Below, piece after piece: positions 53,542-63,881 of a DNA stretch of 64,000 bases. Position 1 is the stretch's first letter. The number at the start of each line of letters is the position of its first letter. Under the pieces are notes generated by a model, which was not told the origin of the DNA, searched no databases, and was given only the letters and a program-made list of their open reading frames with translations. Source of the stretch: Smittia aterrima (lineage: Eukaryota; Arthropoda; Insecta; Diptera; Chironomidae); assembly GCA_033063855.1 (NCBI GenBank), contig CP093830.1, positions 7,502,854 to 7,566,853 of the forward strand, written 5' to 3'. The translations under genes were made by a program, and so were the position numbers.

Positions 53542-54423
53542 AAAATAACTCTAAATTAAAGTTTAGGCCATGTTTAGGAAATGTAAATAAAAAAGAAAAC
53601 TTGAGAATTGCGCGGATCAAAAAATATCTAAAGTGGGGAAAAAGAAAAATGAAATCTCTGAAGACGACGAACACATCTAACTATCGACGAAGAATTTTTG
53701 TAAATTTTTGTAAAAACGAACCTTTCGACAATTAACTTTCATAACTAAAAGATAACTTGATTGTTTCGAAGAGATAAACGAAACTTGTTCAGAAAAAAAC
53801 GTACAAAATTAAAAGCGTGTCATTATCTCAAAATTTTTCTACTGAAAAAAGAATTAAAATAAAAACTGTAGTTGATAACTGTTTGGTGTTATTAAGAAAA
53901 TTCATGAGAGAATTTTGGAAATATTCAAACATTTTCCCTTCTACTGATGAAATCAATTTTCCTGAGTTTCTCAATAAAACCAGAAAAATTTTGAGCATTT
54001 TAGTTTGATGTCTTAGAACACTCTTGAACCGAAAAGATCGAAAAAAAAATGACGAAACAAAATTCACTACTCGAGAACGAAAAAGAAAAACCAAAATCCA
54101 TCAAGAATTTCGAAAGATAAATTTGTAAAAAAGTGAAAAGAGTTTTGTTTGTAAAAAAAACTTTTGACAAGTGAGTACTTAAAGAAAATGTGGAATGATG
54201 AAAATTAATTTTAATTATTTATCATAAAATTAACATTAAAGAAAAGCGTATGAAGGAATTAAAAATACATAGGTATTACAGCTGTAAACTTTGATTTTAA
54301 AACACTTAAAATTAATAATAAATTAATTCATAAACAAAATTTAAATGAAGCATTTTTAAAATATTTCTTTTTCAGAGCTTGAAGAGCTTTCAAAAGCTTT
54401 TTTACATGAGTTTTCACTGAACG

Positions 54424-54532
54424 AACCATCATCAGTCAATATTTACAAATATCAACCTTATCGTTATATTGTCCAAGGTTGATATTTGTAAAGCAAACAT
54501 TTTGTAAATTTGTATTTGTGAGAATGATGGTT
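54424..54532. repeat. nested inverted repeat / stem-loop
   Basis: TTTACAAATATCAACCTT (54442-54459) is perfectly complementary to 54475-54492, giving an 18-bp stem with a 15-nt loop. A second pair of arms, AACCATCAT (54424-54432) and ATGATGGTT (54524-54532), encloses it. It lies between the presumed end of prospero and the start of the kinase-like gene. It might be a remnant of a small inverted-repeat (MITE-like) element or a structural border; no target-site duplication was obvious. Confidence 0.6.
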
Positions 54533-54700
54533 TGACTATTCACACACATCAGCTGAGACTGTTTACGTTTCTAATTTATAAATGCATTTCATATTGCGAA
54601 TGTGTGTAATAATCAAATCTAATTAAACGAATAATTTTGACAGAGAACTCGCCAGTTTGATAAATTGCGTTCCACGTTGAAGAAGTTTAGATTAAACACG

Positions 54701-56077
54701 ATGTCGCTTGAGAATATTTCACCGAACTTTACGGAGAATCATTTGAACGAGATTATTCGGAAAGCTGGTGGAGTAAAGTACACGTCATGGGCATTCGAGG
54801 GAGCGGCGGGGAAGAAAGGCGATGGATATTTAAGTGAAGTCTATAAGCTTGTCGTCAAGGGGGTCGATGATAAAAAGCAAGTTTATCTTCCGCCTTTTTA
54901 TCTTCCGTGACGATGCTAATTTTATCGTTTCAGCCAAGAATTTGATGTGCACTTGATAATCAAAACTACTCCGAAAAGTGTAGGAAGAAGAAAAACGTTT
55001 CGATCAGCGGATTTCTTTCGAAATGAAATCAACTTTTACAACATCGTTCTGAAAGGTTTCCAAGAGTTTCAAGCTGTCAAGACAGATGCACGTTATCCAT
55101 TCGCTGAGATCGCGACATGCCTCTCAACTCATCTCGACGGAGAAAATGATTTTCTTGCTTTGGAAAATCTCAACAACTACGGCTACCACACAACTTCGCG
55201 ACAGGAGTCGATGAACATTCACGTTTGTCGATTAATTATGCAAACGCTTGGTCGATTCCATGCTTTATCGTTTTGTGTAAGAGATCAAAGCCCAAAGATG
55301 TTTGAAGAGTTGTCTTCGGTGTTGGAGGAGACTTACTACGCTCACCGATTGAGACCTTGGTACAATGATTTCATCAATGTCCAGATTGAAGTGGCACTTG
55401 ACGCTGTCTCCAAAATTTATGGAGGAACAATCATCGAGGAGCGTGCGAAGAAGTTCTTGACCGACGGATCTCTCTACGACAAGATGGTTAAGCTCACTCA
55501 TACTCGAAATCGATTCAGCGTTATTGGTCACGGCGATTGCTGGACTCCAAACTTTTTAATTCATTCGACGAAGTTGGATGATCGCGAAGTTCCAGTTCGT
55601 GCAAAGATGATTGACTTCCAACTCGCAAGATTTGCTTCTCCAGTCATCGACATTTCCTTCTTCATTTATTCATGCACAACCGAAGAATTACGAGCTCAGT
55701 ATTACGACGATTTGATTCAAACTTATCATAAAAGTCTCACCGACCTCATTAAAGATTACGGATCAAATCCTGAATATTTATTCCCTTTCTCAGCTTTGCA
55801 GGTAAAATCAAGCTAAAAATAATTTATTTGTGATCTCATTGAATTTGTTTTTCAGAATGAGCTGAAGAGTTTCTTCCGTTTCGGCGTCGGAATGGGCATC
55901 GAAAGCATTCCCTTCTCTGTCATGGAAGACAGTGACACGGCCAACATGGAGTCGATGGGCGATGAGAGTGTCCCAATCACGAGCATTTGGAAGCTAAAGA
56001 AACTAACCAACGATGACGACTTGCACCGTTTAGCTGATATCTTCAAGCACGCATCCGATCGCGGATATTTGGATTAG
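54701..56077 (+). CDS. ecdysteroid-kinase-like (EcKL / CHK) protein
   Basis: Exons 54701-54876, 54934-55801 and 55856-56077 give 421 residues, normal for the EcKinase family (PF02958). Visible hallmarks are DFFRNEINFYNIVLKGF, the lid-proximal LENLNNYGY, the catalytic Brenner-type HGDCWTPNFL and the metal-binding MIDFQLARFASPVIDISFF. The family phosphorylates small molecules. Some members inactivate ecdysteroids and others are linked to detoxification; the substrate of this copy cannot be told. The first intron needs a GC-AG donor (AA|GCAAGT at 54877) because the GT alternatives break frame or leave a 27-nt intron. An in-frame TTG lies upstream at 54665, but the ATG at 54701 is the natural start. 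An AATAAA follows at 56111. No signal peptide is seen, so it is probably cytosolic. Confidence 0.9.
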
Positions 56078-56116
56078 AACTCGATGTCTTCGTCATTGAA
56101 TTGAATTTGAAATAAA

Positions 56117-56722
56117 GAGCAATGGGCAAAAAATATTTTCGCATTTTCTAAATCGATCGATGTCTAAAAATAAGATTGCACTTTTAAGAAGATCTCTACC
56201 GTGACATTTCCATGAAGAGAAGATTTTTCGCATCAAAGCCGATCAAGCACGAACATTTTGAGATTGAATCTTCAGTTTACTTTTAGTCGTCGGAGAAGTC
56301 GAACACCTGAGAGACTTTTGTGATTTAAACGTGTAATCAAAACGATTCTGTTTAGATAAACTGCGAAAGGTTTAAATCAAAAAATGTTTGGAATATTTAT
56401 TTCTTAAATTTAAAGCTCAGATTTCTATTTGAATTTTTTTTAATTGAAAGAAAGTGGAAATAAAAATTTATCCAGTCAACGCATCTTGACAAACGTTTTA
56501 TTACGCAACAAGTGAGTTAAAAATAAAAAAGAAATTTAAATTATTTATCTCGCGCGTGGCTAATTGAGATCTTCATTTCTTCTTTTGAACTTTTCCGTGT
56601 TTACTTGAAATGTCAATCATCGTTGGAATATTTCCTATTCCCGCGAGAAATTTTGTTTCCATTTCATATCGCATAAATTGTTCACTAATTCCTTTTTATT
56701 TTTAGAGTCTCTCAGTTTTTAA
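56117..56722 (+). promoter_or_regulatory. intergenic and 5' UTR of the SMYD4-like gene
   Basis: The interval holds a donor-like AACAA|GTGAGT at 56512 and a clear acceptor (cctttttatttttag) ending at 56705, 17 nt before the start codon. A 5' UTR exon ending at 56511 with a 194-nt intron is therefore likely. Nothing else was recognised. Confidence 0.4.
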
Positions 56723-58397
56723 ATGCCGGATAACAAAAGTGAATCATTGGATGAAGAGGCGGAAAATGCGCGGACTGTGGGCAACAAACTCTACGTCGAA
56801 CGATGTTTTTTCGATGCTCTCATAAAATATAATGAAAGTTTGTGTCATGCTGTGACTGCTGAAGCCAGTGGACTAGCGTATGCAAATAGATCAGCAGTTT
56901 ACTTTGAATTGAAGCTTTTTGAGAAATGTTTAAAGAACATTGAACTTGCGAAGTCAAATGGTTATCCGCTTAAGAACTTTCCGATCCTCAACAAACGAGC
57001 TGAGAAATGTAAAGAACAGATCGACGCGGGAAACTCTGCTCAAGATGATGAAAATCCTTTTGACTTTATCAAAATGAATCACGAAACCAACAAATTATTG
57101 CCTTTCGTCGCGAGCTGTCTTGAGTTAAAGAAAAGCGATAAATTCGGTCGCTACATAATTACAAATCAAGATTTAGAAGTTGGACAAATTGTAGCGATTG
57201 AGACTCCACATTTCCGAATCATCAAATCTGATTCACGCTACGACAGTTGCCAGCAATTCAACATTTATCAAAGATGCAGTTTCTGTCTGAAAGATAATTT
57301 AATGGACTTGATTCCATGCGTGGGCTGTTCATCTGGTGAGATCATTTTTGTTTTAATTAACGAGGGAATTAATTTTCTTTTTTCATTTCAGCAATGTTTT
57401 GCTCAGAGATTTGTTTAGAATCTGCGATGAAGAGTTTCCACTTCTTCGAGTGTCCAGTCAATGAAATGCTTTTGAAATCTGGAATCATGCAAATGGCGAT
57501 GAGAGTTTTCTTTCAAGCACTTTCAATGTTTGATGGATCGATTGAAGAGCTACAGGAGTTTTTAACTTCTAACAAAAATCCATCAACGAATGTCTTCGAT
57601 TTTAACATGAGCGGTACCAACAGCGAAGATTTCGCTAGAAATAATTTGCTGTCTGTCTATTGTTTGACTCGAAGTGAAACTGTGAATGAAAATGACTCCC
57701 CGGAATATTTTCTGAAGTTCCATCCGATTCTGGCCGACGTCTGGAAGTCTCACGAAATATTTATCAGAAAGTTCGTTCAAAGAATCCTTCAAGTTGGTGA
57801 CTCAAACTTCCACGCAATGTGCGGCTGGTCATTCAAGAAATATGAAAATCAATTTCCTCAAATGATCGGCATTGGCTGTTATCCTTTCATTTCACTTGTA
57901 AATCACAGCTGCGCTCCAAACGTCAATCGAATCTATGTTGAGGATAAAATGCTTTTACTCGTTGAACGTCCGATCAAGAAAGGAGAACAGCTCTTTGATT
58001 GCTACAAGTGAGTTCAAACGATTTAAGTTTAACTAAAATAATTAAAAATCTTTAAATTTCAAGGACAACTTTCTTCACTCAACCAAAATCTGAGAGACAA
58101 ATTGAGCTCCTTCAAAGCTATTCCTTCCGCTGTGATTGCATTGCGTGCGCGAGAGACTTTCCGATGTACAACGGTTTGAAGTCAGTCGACAAGAAGATTT
58201 TTAAACTGGCGAAGAAAGGAAAAGATGAACTCTCGAAATTGGATGTGAACCAAGCGAAAAAAAGATTTCGAGAATATTGCGATGCGATTCAGAAACATCA
58301 CGAGAAAGGTTTTCCTTCTTCTGAGCTTGTTCTACTTCAAGAATGTATTTTGCAATGCATATCGATTATAATCAAACCAAAGCTTCTTGTTCCTTAA
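56723..58397 (+). CDS. TPR-SET-MYND protein, SMYD4-like methyltransferase
   Basis: Exons 56723-57335, 57392-58007 and 58064-58397 join in phase to 520 residues. The N-terminus has TPR-like helices (about 12-105), as in SMYD4. A MYND zinc finger spans C185-C225 (C185, C188, C199, C202, C208, C212, H221, C225) and interrupts the SET region. The SET core shows NHSCAPNV (N375), then ERPIKKGEQLFDCY, followed by a post-SET CDCIAC cluster. The family transfers methyl groups to protein lysines, and arthropods carry several diverged paralogues. The C-terminus is short (ends KPKLLVP) compared with the roughly 800-residue vertebrate SMYD4, so this is probably one of the insect-specific SMYD4/SmydA copies. 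Target and location are unknown. It ends only 92 nt before the OSCP1 start codon. Confidence 0.88.
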
Positions 58398-58489
58398 ACT
58401 TTCCTCGTGTGGTTGCTATGAAATTTGTTCGTGTCGTGTTTATGTCGTTGCCAAGGCAACTTCGATTTTTAAATAAAAATTTCTTAAAA
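58398..58489 (+). promoter_or_regulatory. 92-nt spacer with RFX X-box and poly(A) signal
   Basis: GTTGCCAAGGCAAC (58447-58460) is a perfect X-box: two inverted half-sites GTTGCC and GGCAAC with a 2-nt spacer, ending 30 nt before the OSCP1 ATG. The only AATAAA for the upstream SMYD4-like gene (58472-58477) lies after the X-box, so the two transcripts probably overlap or share this spacer. Confidence 0.6.
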
Positions 58490-59471
58490 ATGTCGCTGGC
58501 AAATCTTTTCCTTTTGATTAATTTAGGATGCGAGATGTTGTTCATCATTGATCAGAGATTATCAGCTCAGAACATTGCTAAGGATAAATCTGCTCAAGGT
58601 AAAAAATCAAATTCTTCTTGTCGATCTCAAAAGAAAATTCTTTTTAGTTCTTCGTGAGGTGACGTCGGCTTTGCTATCGCCAAATTTCTTTCAATATATT
58701 GGAACAACATTCAGCGAAACTTTAATTTCCATCGCTCAAGTTAGAATTCTTCTTTCTGACATCGCATGCTGTTCGCTTATGAGACTTGACACTCACTCGC
58801 TGGATAAGCTTTTAGACTTGATGATAATGGTCTTCAAGTGGCAAATGTTTTTGATGTCGTCACCCGACGATCTTCTCAAAATTACAATGAGACATCTTCA
58901 CGGGGCAGGAAAGCTCATGCCAGAGCAAATGAAAATGATTTTAATTGATCAGTCGAATCAATTTTTCTTCTCTCGTTGGGATGAATTGCGAGACGAGGAA
59001 CGTTACAGTTTAGTAAGAGGTCTCAACAAATTTCTGTCGCCGTTCAACATTCGTATTTCGCTTCTCATTCGAATGAAACTTCAACAACGCGACGGATCAT
59101 TTGTGGATAAGAATGAAGCCCAATCCAGCGAATTTTTCCGGTACTACGTTGAAAACTTAGGAGAGAATCTTTACGAAAAAATTGCTCATTTCCCTCACTG
59201 TCAACTTGCTGAGTCCAAGTCAGTTCAACCGAATACAAATGAAATCGATTGCTTGTTCCAACAATTTGCTGTTGATATAAACGAAAGTCCACAAGAAATT
59301 TCTCAGAACTCACACGAGGAACAAATTGTTGTCAATCGAGTTGAAGCTCAAGCATCGGCATTGGATGAACTTAAAAAGAAATGTAAGTTTGACTCAACAG
59401 AAGAAGCACCGCCAGTTTACGAAGATAACTTTGAAGAGTTGCTTCACATGCTCGATGGAAAGTCTGAATAA
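58490..59471 (+). CDS. OSCP1: OSCP1 (organic solute carrier partner 1) protein
   Basis: Exons 58490-58598 and 58648-59471, with a 49-nt intron, give 310 residues. The start MSLANLFLLINLGCEMLFII followed by DQRLSAQNI matches the family signature (NLGGEMLYILDQRLRAQNI in vertebrates). The middle keeps DLMIMVFKWQMFL, SPDDLLKITMRHL and FNIRISLLIRMKLQQRDGSFV, the positions where the family is most alike. The acidic C-terminal tail (EEAPPVYEDNFEELLHML) is diverged. Earlier in-frame ATGs exist upstream, but the chosen start aligns with the family and lies after the X-box. OSCP1 is found mainly in ciliated organisms; an X-box in the promoter fits regulation by RFX in ciliated sensory neurons or sperm. 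Its molecular activity is not settled. Confidence 0.9.
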
Positions 59472-59500
59472 ATTAGAATTGAAGAAATTTATTGAACATT
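59467..59500. terminator. overlapping 3' ends of OSCP1 and Msh6
   Basis: AATAAA on the + strand (59467-59472) overlaps the OSCP1 stop codon. AATAAA on the - strand (59493-59488) lies 37 nt past the Msh6 stop. Cleavage 10-25 nt downstream of each would make the two 3' UTRs overlap. Confidence 0.45.
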
Positions 59501-59529
59501 TTTCTTTGACAAAGTTAAGCTTTTGATAT

Positions 59530-62500
59530 TTAAATGAAACAGCTTTTATATTTCAAAATGAGATTCTTGATTTCCTGACCGTCTGCTTTCTGAAGAACTT
59601 TCGCTGCAATCTTGTTCTTCAAAGCTTCAGCTTCAATCTTTTTAGAAATCTAAAAACAAAATAAAAAATTAGAAGAGATCAAAATGAAATTAATCAAATT
59701 ATTTACTTCGTGAGCGCGTCTGATGATCTCCAAGTTGATTCCAGCCAATTTCGCAGCGTTGAATCCAAAAGATTTCGGAGAACTTCCTGATGTGTATTCA
59801 TAAAGGAAAGTGACATTTTCTTTTGTGATATCTTCAGAATTTTCATTCTCGACCATGCAAGCCATGTGACCCAAATTAATTCGTTCGTCGCCTTGGAAAT
59901 TGTCGACCAATGTGTGATAATGAGTTGAAAACAGAGTTCGACACTTCATGTTAGCTAAGAAATTGGCCACAGACTGAGCGATTGCTGTTCCATCATGAGT
60001 AGAAGTTCCTCTACCTAACTCGTCCAGCAAGATCAAACTGTTGTGTGTGCAATGTTTTAGAATAAGAGAAGTCTCATTAAGCTCAACAAGGAATGTCGAT
60101 TGATTGGCCATGATATTGTCGTTTGCACCTAATCGAGTAAAGACTCTGTCGATGATCGAAAGTTCCATCGATTCTGCAGGCACAGGGCAACCAACTTGAG
60201 CCATAATACTTAGCAAAGCAACTTCTCGCATCAAAGTTGATTTTCCTCCCATATTCGGTCCCGTGATGAGCTCAAAGAATGATTTACCATTGCTCGGAAT
60301 GCAAATGCCGTTGGGAATGAAATCATCTGCGTTCATCATTGGATGAACTCCATTCTTAATCTTCAACAAACTGCTTCCTGCTTCAAGTGACATTTCGTGA
60401 ACTTCAGGAGTGCAAATGACGTTTTGATTGCGAGCATATTCTGCCAAAGATGCAATCACATCGAGCTTGGCAACGAATCCGCAGATTGTTTTGTATTTTG
60501 CGTAATCAAGCGAAAAGTTTTCATAAACTTTACGAGCGAAGTCGTTCAAACAGCTCTTTTTCTTTTCTTCAAGTTGCTGCATTCGTTTTAAAAATTCCTT
60601 CGTCTCGTCATTTGTGTATCGCTTTGCAGTTTTACCTTTAGCAGACTCTAAAGCGTAATCGTCGGGAACTTTTTTTGTGTTCGCTGCTGGGACTTCGATT
60701 TGGTATCTCTTGCGATCATTTCCAAAGTAGCTTAACTTGCAACCAATAATCTTCTCTTGTTGCTTCAAATATTTCTGAAGTTCTCCTTCAAGATCTTCAA
60801 TATCATCAAGGATCGCGTCGTATTCAGGATCAGCATTCTTCTCTGGGATAGCAAAGCCAGTTTTCTTTGCTTCTTCGATGTCGAAAGCTTTCTTGAATTT
60901 CTCAATTTCCTTTGACATATCAACGAAACTTCCTCCGTTGTCGTTGCATTGAGTTAACATCTTGATCATGTGCGATTTGCAATCAGCGAACATTTCTGGA
61001 AGTTCCATTAAAGCTTCGAAAGCTTTGAGCAGCGCAGCGAAATCAGAAATCTTGTTCTTTCCGTAGGTTGCCAATTCGTAAAGAATTGCTCGAGAGCTTG
61101 GATGATCTTTCATATTTGTACGATTTCCGAATTGATGAACTTGAGCTAGCGATCTCTCCATATCAACGTTTAAAGTGCTCAAAAGCGTTCGGAAGTTGGC
61201 CAGCAATTCAGTGTTTTCGAAGAACTCTTGAACCGCTTGTTGTCGATTACGAATTTCATCAATATCTGTTGTTGGCGAGCAGAGGTAATCCATCAAGAGA
61301 CGTTTGCCAAACTGAGTACAACAGAAGTCCATTTTCATGAAAAGTGAATTTTCTTTTCCAATAACATTCAAGTTACTCAAAGTTATGTTATCAAGCACCA
61401 TCGACTTCTGTTTGAATTCTTTTCCTTTCTTGTCTTCGGCTTTGAAATCTGGTGGAATGTACATTTTGAAAGTTGCCAACGACAGAACTTGATTCACAAG
61501 CAAATTTCTTTCCAAATACCAAAGACAACCGCCGAGAGCTCTCAATGCCAACTTGAAATCCTCTGCTGGTTTCAAATGTTCCTCTTGATCTTGCATGTCT
61601 TTCAAACATTGCGGAAAATCAGTTTTGTCGTTGAAGAACTTCTCCGACAAATATTTTATAACCTTCTGACCATCCCACATCTGTTTGTCTTTCGTTAGCG
61701 GTTCCTTCAGCGAATTGATACCTTTGATGATTTTCTCTGTGTGCGGAGATTTTCCATTACGTTCGTGGAGAACTAAAACCGGCGAATAGTGGGAGAGCAT
61801 CGTTAAGATTCGTGAGCATTGCATGTCGTCGTCAAATTCTCCCAAAGTGAAATCTCCGATGGAAGTATCAACGAAGCAGATGCCGTAGCGACTTTTATCT
61901 GAAGTAATTTTCTGCTCAGTAATGGCCAACATGTAGTTAGGATCATAACTAGTCGGCATCTTCTGTTGACCGCTTGAGAAAATTTGTGTTCCTTGATCTG
62001 TGATCTGACAAATTTCGCGTTTCATGACTTTGCTGAACTTGTCTCTGGTTCCTTCGCGTTTACAACGCTCTTCCATCATGGCTGGGTTTTCAGTTTGTTC
62101 AATTCTCGCGACTCTGTAGCCTTTGTCGACCAACTGCGATGACATCTTGTCGTAAGCGGTCTCAGGGAATCCAGAGTGAGCCCAATCGTTTGATCCCATA
62201 AAATTAAGTCCGAGTTCTTTAACTCCGATGACTGCATCATCGTGATAAAGCTCGTAAAACTTCCCAACTTTGAAGAAGAGAATGCAATCGAAATGTTTAG
62301 ACTTCAAAGTCCACCATTGAGCCATGGCAGCAGTTTGAGCTTTGATGTGATCTTGTGGAATGTAAACAGTTCTCAAATCGTAATCCGGTTCGTTTGGTCT
62401 TCTTCTGTCAGCATCTCGGATTTGACTCGGTTTAAGAAAATCTAACTTCTCATGAAACCAGACTTTGTTTAAGTTGTCAACTTTCAGCAATGAATCCTTC

Positions 62501-62966
62501 TCAGCAGATGCACTATCGTCATCAACTGACTTCGCTTTCATTGGAGTTTTCTTCGCTATCTTCTCTTTTGGTGTCTGACTCTTCAAATTAGCTTCAGATG
62601 GGAATGGACGCTTGGAAATAGGTGTCGGAGTTTTGGACAAGTTGACGTCTGTATTTTCCATGTCTTCGTCATCTGACGAGATGATTCTTCGCTTCTTTGG
62701 TGGTTTTGATTTCTTGTCATCTTCATCACTTGAATCTTGAATTGACGAACGTTTACCTGAAGTAAACAATTGTATAATTAACAATTCATAGCCGCTTAAT
62801 TCTACTTACCAAAATCTAATTGCTTGCCGGTCAGCGTTTTCTTTTTATCTTCAACTTTCTCAGGAATTTCAACCTGTTTCGTCTTACTTTGACTGTTTTT
62901 AGAGAAATAATTCAGCAAAGTATTCTTTGGCGAAGGTTTCGGTGTTGTTTTCTGCTTCTGCGACAT
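59530..62966 (-). CDS. Msh6: DNA mismatch repair protein Msh6
   Basis: Exons on the - strand are 62966-62810, 62756-59707 and 59649-59530, giving 1108 residues. The N-terminus has a PCNA-binding-like NTLLNYFSK motif and a long charged linker with no PWWP domain. The mismatch-recognition motif GKFYELY (F219-E221) identifies it as MSH6 rather than MSH2 or MSH3. The ATPase carries Walker A GPNMGGKS (885-892), Walker B LILLDELGRGTSTHDG (D964-E965) and STHYHTL. With MSH2 it forms MutS-alpha, which recognises base mismatches and small loops in the nucleus. All key residues are present. The two introns are 53 and 57 nt. It converges on OSCP1, with 58 nt between stop codons, and lies downstream of SmB on the same strand. 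Confidence 0.97.
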
Positions 62967-63003
62967 TTTATTAAGATTTACAATTTTGCTTGTAAACAAA
63001 ATA

Positions 63004-63016
63004 TTTTGGCGGCAAA
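63004..63016 (-). promoter_or_regulatory. E2F-like site in the Msh6 promoter
   Basis: TTTTGGCGGCAAA lies about 40 nt upstream of the Msh6 start codon. Read on the - strand it contains TTTGCCGC, an exact match to the E2F consensus TTTSSCGC, and the + strand reading TTTGGCGG is close as well. Mismatch repair genes are commonly S-phase regulated by E2F. Confidence 0.5.
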
Positions 63017-63109
63017 GACGTGTTCACAAATCACGTTCGATCGACGAATTAGCAAATATTTTAGGTCCCCAATTAAGAAACAGTTCTCTCAGTAAGAAAT
63101 TGAAATATT

Positions 63110-63115
63110 TTTATT
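63110..63115 (-). terminator. SmB: poly(A) signal of SmB
   Basis: AATAAA on the - strand, 75 nt past the SmB stop codon. The Msh6 promoter must fit in the roughly 130 nt that follow. Confidence 0.5.
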
Positions 63116-63189
63116 CAATCAAGACAAGGAGAAAATGTTTTCTCAGTTTTGAATGGAAAATTAAAGAAATTTAAAATTATTTTGATGAA

Positions 63190-63881
63190 TTATCGTGGAG
63201 GAAATCTCATCATTCCTGGTGGAGGGCCAGCTGGTCCTCTTGGAGGGCCTCCCATCATTCCTGGAACCATTGGCGGAGCACCGCGCATTTGAGGAGCCAT
63301 ATGAGATTGAGAAGGACCTCCCATTCCTCTGACTGGTCCTTGTAATCCAGCGGGGACAGCGGAAATTGGAGCAGGAATTCCTCGGCCTTAAAAGAAAGTT
63401 TATGAGATGAATTCAAAGGATCTCTTGTTAAACTTACCGGCTGCTCTGCCAATGCCTTGCGCAGCACCGGCTCCTGGAATTGGAACTCTTGGTAAACCTT
63501 CCTCTGGTGGCGGCGGGCCTTCTACAGTTAGCGAAACAATGTTCTCTCCACGAAGCAGAACGAATCCAAGTACTCGCTTCTCTTCACGATCAGGAAGCTT
63601 CGTGTTCTTTTGCTTAATTTTTCTGAACTCCTCGCAATCACCCAGAATCAGATTCATATGCTTGTCGAATGCTTTGAAAGTTCCAATGAATGTTCTTGAA
63701 TCCTGAAGCACAATTCGAACTCGATAGTTCAAGTGCTGGATCATCTTGTTATTCTTGCCGATAGTCTAAAAAGAGAGAATAACATTTTTTAACATAAACA
63801 TTTGAAATCGTAAAGCGAATTTTCCGAAAATTAACCTCGCGAATCTTTTTCCCGAGAAATTACACATTTTTCACTTACCAT
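63190..63881 (-). CDS. SmB: spliceosomal Sm protein B (SmB/SNRPB)
   Basis: Exons on the - strand are 63881-63879 (the ATG alone), 63765-63438 and 63386-63190, giving 175 residues. The start MTIGKNNKMIQHLNYRVRIV, then QDSRTFIGTFKAFDKHMNLI (Sm1) and RVLGFVLLRGENIVSLTVEG (Sm2), are almost identical to fly SmB. The tail is rich in Gly, Pro and Met with GPPPGMM-type repeats, shorter than the roughly 199-residue fly protein. SmB is part of the heptameric Sm ring on U1, U2, U4 and U5 snRNAs and of their minor counterparts, acting in nuclear pre-mRNA splicing. The start codon is split off by an intron (donor ATG|GTAAGT). The second intron is 51 nt. The promoter and 5' UTR lie in the remaining 119 bases of the window. 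Confidence 0.97.

Larger units (their letters stand above)
40109..54400 (+). other. pros: gene-free tract, probable long 3' UTR of prospero
   Basis: About 14 kb without any recognisable coding or structural RNA gene. The + strand is conspicuously A-rich with many short A runs, unlike the more balanced upstream half of the window. Drosophila pros has a neuronal mRNA isoform with a 3' UTR of about 15 kb that is bound by Syncrip, and this tract has the same position and nearly the same size. It contains a good proximal poly(A) site (42376-42397), 24 CAATAG words from 42753 to 52808, several GTTTAGG words and a duplicated 19-nt element. Possible distal poly(A) signals are at 53973 and 54317. The tract being transcribed as one UTR is inference. 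Confidence 0.55.
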
